Below are positions 6,458 to 12,275 of a stretch of 12,275 nt of DNA, one piece after another. The stretch's first letter is position 1, and every line of letters begins with the position of its first letter. Where the stretch lies: contig CAWUTX010000036.1 in NCBI GenBank assembly GCA_963925015.1, positions 1-12,275 of the forward strand, given 5' to 3'. Origin of the DNA: JAQBXX01 sp963925015. GTDB lineage: Bacteria; Pseudomonadota; Gammaproteobacteria; SURF-13. The notes under the pieces were generated by a model that worked only from the letters and a program-made list of their open reading frames with translations, was not told where the DNA came from and made no database searches. Position numbers and translations under genes: made by a program.

Positions 6458-7245
6458 TACGTTTCGGGCGGCGCGTTGGGCGTCTTGCGCGCCTTGCGGT
6501 TCATGTGCTGCTCGGCCTGCTGGCCGCCTACCCGCTGTTCGCGCTGCTCGATATGATTGCGCCGCGGCACCCGCACACCCATCGTCAGGCTACAGCGCAC
6601 TGGTGGACACGCGGCCTCTGCGCCATCCTCAAACTGCGCGTGCGGCTTGAAGGCCGCATCCACGATGCGCCCACGTTGTTTGTCGCAAATCATATCTCGT
6701 GGCTCGACATCATCTGTGTGCGCGCGCATGTCGATGCACTGCTGGTGGCCAAGGAAGAAGTGCGGCGCTGGCCGGTGTTCGGCGGCATATTCGCACGCGC
6801 CGACACCCTGTTTTTACCTCGCGGCGGACCCAGCGTTCATGTCGCCGATCAAATGACCTGGCATCTGCTGGCGCACCGCAGCGTGCTCGTGTTTCCTGAA
6901 GGCAGTTCCAGCGATGGTACTACGGTGGATCGTTTTCATGCGCGCCTGTACCAGGCCGCGATCCGCGCACAGTGTGCCGTACAGGCCGTGGCCATCACCT
7001 ATCCGCACCCGGCGGGCGTACATCCGGCAGCGCCGTTTGTGGGCGAGGCCGCGCTGCTGCCGCATCTGTGGCGCGTGCTGGCGGAACCGGCGCTGGAAGT
7101 GCGCATCTCCTTGTGCGCTCCGCTCTCGGCCACGGGCAAGGAGCGCCGCGTGCTCGCCAACCTCACGCGCGACCAGATATTGTGCGCACTCAAAATTAAA
7201 GGCGAGCAGGTCGCGGATGGTCTTGCGTCTGCGCGCGCATTTTAA
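6454..7245 (+). CDS. olsA: Lyso-ornithine lipid O-acyltransferase (OlsA, PlsC family)
   Basis: This membrane-associated acyltransferase should add the second fatty acid, ester-linked to the 3-hydroxyl of lyso-ornithine lipid. PlsC-family motifs are present: NHISWLD (79-85, the NHX4D catalytic box), a downstream KEEVRRWPVFG (100-110), a strand ending FLPRGG, and FPEGSSSDG (147-155, the glycerophosphate-binding-type EGT motif in its ornithine-lipid variant with S for T). A hydrophobic segment at about 15-34 should anchor it. At 263 residues the length is normal. The start ATG overlaps the olsB stop by 4 bases, so the two are translationally coupled. Alone it could be called a 1-acylglycerol-3-phosphate acyltransferase; the coupling to olsB favours OlsA. 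Confidence 0.85.
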   Translation: MIRFGRRVGRLARLAVHVLLGLLAAYPLFALLDMIAPRHPHTHRQATAHWWTRGLCAILKLRVRLEGRIHDAPTLFVANHISWLDIICVRAHVDALLVAKEEVRRWPVFGGIFARADTLFLPRGGPSVHVADQMTWHLLAHRSVLVFPEGSSSDGTTVDRFHARLYQAAIRAQCAVQAVAITYPHPAGVHPAAPFVGEAALLPHLWRVLAEPALEVRISLCAPLSATGKERRVLANLTRDQILCALKIKGEQVADGLASARAF

Positions 7246-7250
7246 TCAAA

Positions 7251-7270
7251 CTGTCATTTTTCTCTGCCAT
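7251..7270 (+). promoter_or_regulatory. Possible Pho-box half-site upstream of pstS
   Basis: A perfect CTGTCAT unit at 7251-7257 is followed by TTTT and then CTCTGCCAT. The second unit (CTGCCAT at 7264-7270) is offset by 13 rather than the usual 11 bases, so the box is imperfect. It lies in the 72-base gap between olsA and pstS, 48 bases before the pstS ATG, where a PhoB site is expected. Confidence 0.35.
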
Positions 7271-7317
7271 GCTGGCTCAGGTTTTCAATCCCGGTTCACT
7301 TTTCAGGAGATGGTTCG

Positions 7318-8370
7318 ATGCAAGCTAAACAGATATCCAGACAGATTTTAGGCGGCGCGGCGATGCTGGTCGTGATGTTCTCCGCGCACGCGGCGCAAAC
7401 GATCATCAAGGTCGACGGCTCCAGCACCGTGTTCCCCATCACCGAGGCGGTGGCGGAGGAGTTCCAAAAAGAAATGAAGGGTAAAGTGCAGGTAACGGTG
7501 GGTATCTCCGGCACCGGCGGTGGATTCAAGAAATTCTGCCGTGGCGAAATTGATGTGGCCAATGCTTCCCGCCCTATCGTGAAAGGGGAAATGGATGCCT
7601 GCAAGAAGGCCGGGTTTGACGGCACGGCGGTCGTCACCAGTCCGCGCATCGGCCCGAAAGGCGTCGAGTATATCGAACTACCGGTGGCCTTTGACGCGCT
7701 TACCGTGGTCGTCCACAAGGACAACAATTGGGTGGATCACCTGACCGTGGAGGAGCTCAAAAAGATGTGGGAACCGGCCGCGCAGGGCAAGATCACCAGT
7801 TGGAAACAGATACGCGACTCCTTTCCCGATGCGCCGCTGAAGCTGTTCGGCGCGGGTTCCGACTCGGGTACGTTTGATTATTTCACTGAGGCGGTGAACG
7901 GCAAGTCCAAGTCGAGCCGCGGCGACTACACCGCAAGCGAGGACGATAATGTTCTGGTGCAGGGTGTGTCGCAAGACAAGAATGCGCTCGGCTATTTTGG
8001 TTTCGCCTACTATCAGGAGAACCAGGACAAGCTGAAGGCCGTGCCGATCATGGTGAAGCCTGGCAAACCGGCTGTGTCGCCCAGTGCGCAAACGGTCAAC
8101 GACGGTTCTTACCAGCCGCTGTCGCGCCCGATCTTCATTTACGTCAACCCGATATCGGCCAAACTTCCCGAGGTCAAGAACTTCGTGGAATTCTACCTGG
8201 CGCAGGGCGCCAAGCTCTCGAAGGAGGTCGGCTATATAGACCTGCCCAAAGCCGCCTACGATCTGGCATTGAAGAATTTCCAGGCGAACAAGCTCGGCAC
8301 CGGCTTCGGCGGCGTGACCGAAGTGGGTGTGTCAGTCGAGGAGTTGCTCCAGCGCGAAGGCAAACTGTAA
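7318..8370 (+). CDS. pstS: Periplasmic phosphate-binding protein PstS, with an internal insert
   Basis: PstS captures inorganic phosphate in the periplasm and delivers it to the PstCAB transporter. The 350-residue protein has a signal peptide (about 1-25, ending SAHA) and the pattern of the VDGSSTVFPITEAVAEEF subgroup shared with cyanobacteria and many proteobacteria. Phosphate-binding stretches include GSSTVFP (34-40), SGTGGGF (64-70), ANASRPI (81-87) and GSDSGTFDYF. The end has the conserved PLSRPIFIYVNP and GYIDLP. Sixteen residues at 100-115 (bases 7615-7662) interrupt what is normally a continuous CKKAG-VEYIELP run. AGGAG at about 7303-7307 precedes the ATG at good spacing. It follows olsA by 72 bases and is separated from pstC by a terminator, consistent with high expression of the binding protein. 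Confidence 0.95.
   Translation: MQAKQISRQILGGAAMLVVMFSAHAAQTIIKVDGSSTVFPITEAVAEEFQKEMKGKVQVTVGISGTGGGFKKFCRGEIDVANASRPIVKGEMDACKKAGFDGTAVVTSPRIGPKGVEYIELPVAFDALTVVVHKDNNWVDHLTVEELKKMWEPAAQGKITSWKQIRDSFPDAPLKLFGAGSDSGTFDYFTEAVNGKSKSSRGDYTASEDDNVLVQGVSQDKNALGYFGFAYYQENQDKLKAVPIMVKPGKPAVSPSAQTVNDGSYQPLSRPIFIYVNPISAKLPEVKNFVEFYLAQGAKLSKEVGYIDLPKAAYDLALKNFQANKLGTGFGGVTEVGVSVEELLQREGKL
7615..7662 (+). other. 48-base in-frame insert inside pstS
   Basis: The codons for FDGTAVVTSPRIGPKG sit between CKKAG and VEYIELPVAFDALTVV, which are adjacent in PstS proteins of this subgroup as I know them. The insert is a multiple of three and leaves both flanks intact. It is not palindromic and does not match the gph insert by eye. 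It lies just before a core beta strand, so it probably forms a surface loop. Confidence 0.45.
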
Positions 8371-8379
8371 TCGCATTTT

Positions 8380-8409
8380 GTGAGGCGCCCCGGTGGGCGC
8401 CTCACTTTT
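8380..8409 (+). terminator. Rho-independent terminator after pstS
   Basis: GTGAGGCGCCC (8380-8390) and GGGCGCCTCAC (8395-8405) form a perfect 11-bp stem closed by a CGGT loop, followed by TTTT. It begins 10 bases after the pstS stop codon. It should end most pstS transcripts and lower pstCAB expression relative to pstS, or the hairpin may stabilise the pstS 3' end. The T run is short, so read-through is likely. Confidence 0.85.
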
Positions 8410-8483
8410 CCAGTCCCCACGAAAACTAATTAATTATTAATTTTCAGCAGGTTACGAGCTTTTTTCAGCGCGCACCGTCGCCT

Positions 8484-8512
8484 CTGTAACATAATCGTCA
8501 TATTTCCGTATT
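8484..8512 (+). promoter_or_regulatory. Pho-box-like array upstream of pstC
   Basis: Three seven-base units repeat every 11 bases: CTGTAAC (8484-8490), TCGTCAT (8495-8501) and CCGTATT (8506-8512), separated by the AT-rich spacers ATAA and ATTT. This is the geometry of PhoB-binding boxes (CTGTCAT units with 4-base AT-rich spacers). It lies 47 bases before the pstC ATG, downstream of the pstS terminator, so pstCAB-phoU may have its own phosphate-starvation promoter. Individual units match the consensus at 6, 5 and about 4 of 7 positions. Confidence 0.55.
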
Positions 8513-8558
8513 ACGCTGCTCCGCTTAGCCGTCCATATTTTAAGGATAGTCCAGGGTC

Positions 8559-9470
8559 ATGAGTTCTAACGCAGCGGATTTCTCGTACCGGCCCTGGCGC
8601 CACACCAAGGAAGGCCTGATAGAGTTCCTGCTGTTCCTGGCGGCGCTGTCCGCAGTGGCCACCACCGTCGCCATCGTGGCGATTCTGGTGTATGAATCCA
8701 TCGCCTTCTTCAAGCACGTCCCGCTGCTGGATTTTCTCACCGATACCCAGTGGACCCCGCTGTTTTCCGATGCGCATTACGGCATTTTGCCGCTGCTCTC
8801 CGGCACGCTCATGGTGGCGCTGGTCGCGCTCAGCATCGCGGTGCCGCTAGGCACCATCACCGCGATTTACCTGAGCGAATTCGCCCCGCACAAGGTGCGT
8901 GAGGTGGTCAAGCCGGTGCTGGAATTGCTGGAGGGCGTGCCCACCGTGGTGTATGGCTATTTCGCATTGCTGTTCGTCACGCCGCTGCTGCAAAAATTCC
9001 TGCCTAATCTGCCCGGCTTCAGCATCTTGAGCGCCGGTCTGGTGATCGGCGTGATGATCATCCCTTATGTAAGCTCGGTGGCCGAGGACGCCATGCGCGC
9101 CGTGCCCATGCACATCCGCGAGGGCGCCTACGCAATGGGTTCGACACGCCTCCAGACCGCGCTGCGCGTGGTGGCCCCGGCGGCCATTTCCGGCATCGTG
9201 GCGGCCTATATCCTCGGCATCTCGCGCGCCGTGGGCGAGACCATGGTGGTGGCCATCGCCGCAGGATTACAGCCCAATCTCACCTGGAATCCGATGGAAC
9301 CCGCCGCCACCATCACCACCTATATCGTGCAGGTGAGCCTGGGCGATCTGCCGCACGATTCCATCGGTTACCAGACCATTTTCGCCGCAGGCCTCACGCT
9401 GTTGCTTATCACCTTGCTGTTCAATATCGCCGGCCACGTGCTGCGCAAGCGTTTCCGCGAGGCCTACTGA
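8559..9470 (+). CDS. pstC: Phosphate ABC transporter permease PstC
   Basis: PstC is one of two inner-membrane subunits that form the phosphate channel. The 303-residue protein has six hydrophobic segments, the first at about 23-45. It has a periplasmic loop before GILPLLSGTLMVA, a conserved PVLELLEGVPTVVYGYFAL (119-137), and the cytoplasmic EAA-type loop EGAYAMGSTRLQTALRVV (188-205) that docks on PstB, followed by the ISRAVGETMVVAIAAG motif (221-236). Length is normal for the family. The ATG at 8559 has AAGGA 12 bases upstream and AGGG only 2 bases upstream, so translation initiation may be modest. Its TGA overlaps the pstA ATG by one base (TGATG), indicating coupled translation. Confidence 0.95.
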   Translation: MSSNAADFSYRPWRHTKEGLIEFLLFLAALSAVATTVAIVAILVYESIAFFKHVPLLDFLTDTQWTPLFSDAHYGILPLLSGTLMVALVALSIAVPLGTITAIYLSEFAPHKVREVVKPVLELLEGVPTVVYGYFALLFVTPLLQKFLPNLPGFSILSAGLVIGVMIIPYVSSVAEDAMRAVPMHIREGAYAMGSTRLQTALRVVAPAAISGIVAAYILGISRAVGETMVVAIAAGLQPNLTWNPMEPAATITTYIVQVSLGDLPHDSIGYQTIFAAGLTLLLITLLFNIAGHVLRKRFREAY

Positions 9471-10396
9471 TGGACGATACCCGTCACTCCGCCGACCTCA
9501 AGGCGATGATTGCGCGCCATAAGCTCAAGGATCGCGCCTTCGCCGTGCTGGGCGTGCTCGCCACCCTGGTGGGGCTGGTGACCCTGGTAGTGCTGATCGC
9601 AGATCTCGCCGTGGACGGGCTGTCGCGCCTGTCATGGCAATTCTTTACCTCTTTTCCTTCGCGCTTTGCCGAGAAGGCCGGTATCCTCTCGGCCTGGGTG
9701 GGCACCGTGCTGGTGATGCTGGTCACGGTGTTCTCGGCGGTGCCGCTGGGCGTGGCGGCGGCGCTGTATCTGGAAGAATACGCGCCCAAGAACTGGGTCA
9801 CCGACCTGATCGAGATCAATGTCACCAATCTGGCGGGCGTGCCGTCCATCGTGTACGGCCTGATGGCTATCGGGTTGTTTGTGTACACCCTGAACCTGGG
9901 GCAAAGCATCCTCACCGCCGGACTCACGCTCGCGCTGCTCACCTTGCCGGTAGTGATTGTCACCACGCGCGAGGCGGTGCGCGCCATCCCCAGCAGCATC
10001 CGCGAGGCGGCCTACGCGCTCGGCGCCACCCAGTGGCAGACCGTGTCGCAGCACGTGTTGCCTTATTCGCTGGCCGGCATCATGACCGGGGTGATTATCG
10101 GCATGGCGCGCGCCATCGGCGAAACCGCGCCGCTGATCACCATCGGCGCACTCACCTTCATCGCCTTTTTGCCGCCTGCCCCGCTCGGCACGCAGCCGCC
10201 CTTTCTGTCCTTTGAATGGTTGATGAGCCCGTTCACCGTGATGCCGATTCAGATGTTCAACTGGGTGTCGCGCCCGCAGGCCGAGTTTCATCTCAACGCC
10301 GCCGCCGCCGGACTGATCCTACTGGCGATGACGCTGCTGATGAACGCGCTCGCCATGTATATCCGTTACCGTTACCGCAAACGCATCAAGTGGTAG
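9470..10396 (+). CDS. pstA: Phosphate ABC transporter permease PstA
   Basis: PstA is the second membrane subunit of the Pst importer and pairs with PstC. It has 308 residues with hydrophobic segments starting at about 23-48, the motif NLAGVPSIVYGLMAIGLF (120-137), the EAA loop EAAYALGATQWQTVSQHVLP (179-198) and GMARAIGETAPLITIGAL (211-228). The C-terminus is a basic tail (RYRYRKRIKW) typical of a cytoplasmic end. It starts within the pstC stop codon and its TAG stop is part of the GGAG ribosome site of pstB, so the three genes are tightly linked. Confidence 0.95.
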   Translation: MDDTRHSADLKAMIARHKLKDRAFAVLGVLATLVGLVTLVVLIADLAVDGLSRLSWQFFTSFPSRFAEKAGILSAWVGTVLVMLVTVFSAVPLGVAAALYLEEYAPKNWVTDLIEINVTNLAGVPSIVYGLMAIGLFVYTLNLGQSILTAGLTLALLTLPVVIVTTREAVRAIPSSIREAAYALGATQWQTVSQHVLPYSLAGIMTGVIIGMARAIGETAPLITIGALTFIAFLPPAPLGTQPPFLSFEWLMSPFTVMPIQMFNWVSRPQAEFHLNAAAAGLILLAMTLLMNALAMYIRYRYRKRIKW

Positions 10397-10406
10397 GAGC
10401 TATACT

Positions 10407-11282
10407 ATGCATCCTGAGATACGCACCGTCGTCAAAGATATTAACCGCCCGCTGCCCATGACACCTGCCGAGACCGCACCCGCACCGCGGCGGCTCGGTG
10501 CGGCGAGCAGCGCTGAAAAGCCGCAACTCAAAGCGAGCGTGCGCAATCTCAATTTTTATTACGGGGAGACGCAGGCGCTCAAGGATATCAACCTGGATAT
10601 CGCGGAAAAGCGCGTCACCGCGCTCATCGGCCCCTCCGGCTGCGGCAAGACCACCTACCTGCGCTGCTTTAACCGCATGCACGACCTCTACCCCGGCAAC
10701 CGCTACGAGGGGGAGATTATTCTGTACCCCAACAACATCAACATCATCGGCGCGGCGGTGGATCCGATCGAGGTGCGCATGCGCATAGGCATGGTGTTTC
10801 AAAAGCCTAACCCGTTTCCCAAGTCCATCTATGAAAACGTGGCCTACGGCTTGCGTGTGCGCGGCGTGAGCAAGCGCAGCGTGCTGGACGACAAGGTGGA
10901 AGCGGCGCTGAAAGACGCGGCGCTGTGGGACGAGGCGAAAGACCGTTTGCACGATCTGGCGTTCAATCTGTCCGGCGGGCAGCAGCAGCGCCTGTGCATC
11001 GCGCGCGCCCTGGCGACCGACCCGGAAATCCTGCTGTTCGATGAACCGACCTCGGCCCTGGACCCCATCGCTACCGCGCGCATTGAAGAATTGATCGTCG
11101 AGCTTAGGGGTCGGGTCACCATCATCATCGTCACCCACAACATGCAACAGGCCGCGCGCGTGTCGGACTATACCGCCTTCATATATCTGGGCGAACTGAT
11201 CGAATTCGGCGACACCGACATCATCTTCACCAATCCGGGCAAAAAGCAGACGGAAGATTATATTACCGGCAGGTACGGCTGA
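10407..11282 (+). CDS. pstB: Phosphate ABC transporter ATPase PstB
   Basis: PstB hydrolyses ATP to drive phosphate uptake through PstCA. Motifs: Walker A GPSGCGKTT (75-83), Q-loop in MVFQKPNPFP (129-138), the signature LSGGQQQR (188-195), Walker B ILLFDEP (208-214) with the D-loop SALD, and the H-loop histidine in IVTHNM (241-246). The FQKPNPFP Q-loop and the C-terminal QTEDYITGRYG are typical of PstB. The protein is 291 residues, about 30-40 longer than the usual 250-260, because of an N-terminal stretch rich in proline and alanine (1-41) before the core KASVRNLNFYYG. The ATG at 10407 has GGAG 7 bases upstream, so the long form is probably made. phoU follows 11 bases after the stop. Confidence 0.96.
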   Translation: MHPEIRTVVKDINRPLPMTPAETAPAPRRLGAASSAEKPQLKASVRNLNFYYGETQALKDINLDIAEKRVTALIGPSGCGKTTYLRCFNRMHDLYPGNRYEGEIILYPNNINIIGAAVDPIEVRMRIGMVFQKPNPFPKSIYENVAYGLRVRGVSKRSVLDDKVEAALKDAALWDEAKDRLHDLAFNLSGGQQQRLCIARALATDPEILLFDEPTSALDPIATARIEELIVELRGRVTIIIVTHNMQQAARVSDYTAFIYLGELIEFGDTDIIFTNPGKKQTEDYITGRYG

Positions 11283-11293
11283 GGAACGTTTAT

Positions 11294-12010
11294 ATGAAAC
11301 CCGAAATCTCAACCCACATTTCACGCCAGTATAACGAAGAACTGGAAGACATCCGCTCGCGCGTACTCGCCATGGGCGGGCTGGTCGAAAAACATATCGG
11401 ACAAGCCCTGCAAGCCCTGGTCAGCGCTGATGTGGAGCTTGCCAACCACGTGGCCACGCAAGACTACGAAGTCAACCGCATGGAAGTCGCCATCGACGAG
11501 GAGTGTAGCCAGATCATTGCGCGCCGCCAGCCCGCGGCAAGCGACCTGCGTCTGGTGATGGCGGTGATCAAGACCATCACCGATCTGGAGCGCATCGGCG
11601 ACGAAGCGGAAAAGATCGCGCGCATGGCGGTGCATCTCGCGGATGAAGAGCGCCCCAAGAACAACTACCTGGAAATACAATACCTCGGCAACCACGTGCG
11701 CGCCATGGTGCACGATGCGCTCGACGCCTTCGCGCGCCTCGACACCGATGCCGCGCTGCGCGTGGCGCGCGAAGACCTGCAGGTGGACAAGGAATACGAC
11801 GGCCTGATGCGCCAGATGATTACCTTCATGATGGAAGACCCGCGCACCATCTCGCGCGCGCTGAACGTGATCTGGGCCGCGCGCGCACTGGAGCGCATCG
11901 GCGACCACGCCCGCAACATCTGCGAATATGTAATCTATCTGGTGAAAGGCAAGGACGTGCGCCACATCAGCCTGGAGCAGATCGAGAAGGAACTACGCGA
12001 GGAAGATTAG
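11294..12010 (+). CDS. phoU: Phosphate transport regulator PhoU
   Basis: PhoU is a cytoplasmic helical protein that restrains the Pst transporter and passes the phosphate-sufficient signal to the PhoR/PhoB system. The 238-residue protein has the two-fold repeat of three-helix bundles, each with a metal-binding motif: DLERIGDEAEKIA (97-109) and ALERIGDHARNIC (198-210). Length matches the family. GAGGA overlapping the pstB stop serves as ribosome site about 8 bases before the ATG. It closes the pst operon, as usual in proteobacteria. phoB and phoR are not in the window. Confidence 0.95.
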   Translation: MKPEISTHISRQYNEELEDIRSRVLAMGGLVEKHIGQALQALVSADVELANHVATQDYEVNRMEVAIDEECSQIIARRQPAASDLRLVMAVIKTITDLERIGDEAEKIARMAVHLADEERPKNNYLEIQYLGNHVRAMVHDALDAFARLDTDAALRVAREDLQVDKEYDGLMRQMITFMMEDPRTISRALNVIWAARALERIGDHARNICEYVIYLVKGKDVRHISLEQIEKELREED

Positions 12011-12014
12011 TGGC

Positions 12015-12131
12015 CTGTAACAATTGATTCAGGAGTAAATAGGCATTCGTCATGCCCGCGAAGGCGGGTATCCAGTGCCTCTGGATACCCGCCTTCGCGG
12101 GCATGACATGCTACTGATTTATACGTTACAG
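12015..12131. repeat. Perfect 27-bp inverted repeat (REP/dRS3-like) flanked by CTGTAAC ends
   Basis: The left arm 12049-12075 and right arm 12081-12107 are exact reverse complements of 27 bases around a 5-base loop (TGCCT). The core reads ATGCCCGCGAAGGCGGG. Outside the hairpin, CTGTAAC (12015-12021) and GTTACAG (12125-12131) form a further inverted pair, so the unit could be a small non-coding mobile element of about 117 bases. The core resembles the dispersed GTCATTCCCGCG-type repeats known from Neisseria and many other proteobacteria. It lies between the convergent ends of phoU and the next gene and may act as a two-way terminator, although no long T run follows. Confidence 0.8.
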
Positions 12132-12135
12132 CTCA

Positions 12136-12275
12136 CTAGAGCGGCGTTTCCTGGCTGCGAAACGCCACCATGTGGTCGACGTCATAGCGTATTCCTACCT
12201 GCTCCCCAATCGCGTGGTCGTGGTGGCTGGGGAACAGTGATAACACCTTCGCGCCGGTGGGCAGGCGCAGCGTGT
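12136..12275 (-). CDS. ABC transporter ATP-binding protein, C-terminal TOBE-like end (partial)
   Basis: Only the last 46 codons lie in the window, ending in a double stop (TAG TGA). The visible residues, LRLPTGAKVLSLFPSHHDH then AIGEQVGIRYDVDHMVAF, look like the TOBE-type beta domain at the end of ATPases of the PotA/ModC/FbpC importer class, where a V-x-V-x-x-D-x-DHxVAF pattern is common. The transported substrate cannot be told. It is transcribed towards phoU. The ATPase core is outside the window, so the call rests on a short segment. Confidence 0.55.
   Translation of the reverse strand, partial: TLRLPTGAKVLSLFPSHHDHAIGEQVGIRYDVDHMVAFRSQETPL

Noticed and set aside
10386..11324. Long minus-strand open frame (312 codons) opposite pstB
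   Set aside because: It is an antisense shadow of PstB, whose Walker and signature motifs fix the true frame.

Overview
The window reads as chromosomal DNA of a Gram-negative proteobacterium, most likely a gammaproteobacterium or a close betaproteobacterial relative. The evidence is the rpe-gph-trpE gene order, Rpe, TrpE and MoaE sequences of proteobacterial type, an OlsB/OlsA ornithine-lipid pair and a full pstSCAB-phoU operon. Base composition is GC-rich inside genes, and the spacers are more AT-rich. The genus cannot be fixed from the sequence. No rRNA, tRNA, CRISPR array, prophage or transposase gene was seen. No gene-free stretch exceeds about 210 bases.

Left part, 1-5500: the 3' end of a SAM-dependent methyltransferase gene (+) runs towards a minus-strand block read as (phoX-like remnant) - moaE - rpe - gph - trpE. 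Rpe, Gph and TrpE are intact housekeeping enzymes. The spacers between them have been invaded by repeats: a heptamer repeat between rpe and gph that supplies the rpe stop codon, and an imperfect palindrome between gph and trpE. Gph also carries an in-frame insert. trpE is the last gene of its block, with no trpG/trpD/trpC after it. The phoX-like gene is cut to its N-terminal part, shows two compensating frame changes, and ends 6 bases before the moaE start codon. moaE itself has a one-base frame break near its start and no moaD beside it. This is either a decaying rearrangement junction or a cluster of sequence errors.

Right part, 5500-12010 (+): olsB and olsA overlap by 4 bases and should make phosphorus-free ornithine lipids. 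They are followed by pstS, a strong hairpin terminator, a Pho-box-like array, then tightly packed pstC-pstA-pstB-phoU encoding the high-affinity phosphate ABC transporter and its regulator. Together with the phoX-like remnant this looks like a phosphate-starvation island: take up phosphate, release it from esters, and replace phospholipids by phosphorus-free lipids.

Right edge: a perfect 27-bp inverted repeat lies between phoU and the convergent 3' end of an ABC-transporter ATPase gene (TOBE-like C-terminus). The window holds no clearly new multi-gene system. The items of most interest are the phosphate/ornithine-lipid linkage, the in-frame inserts in Gph and PstS, the phoX/moaE junction and the different repeat families placed directly at gene 3' ends.
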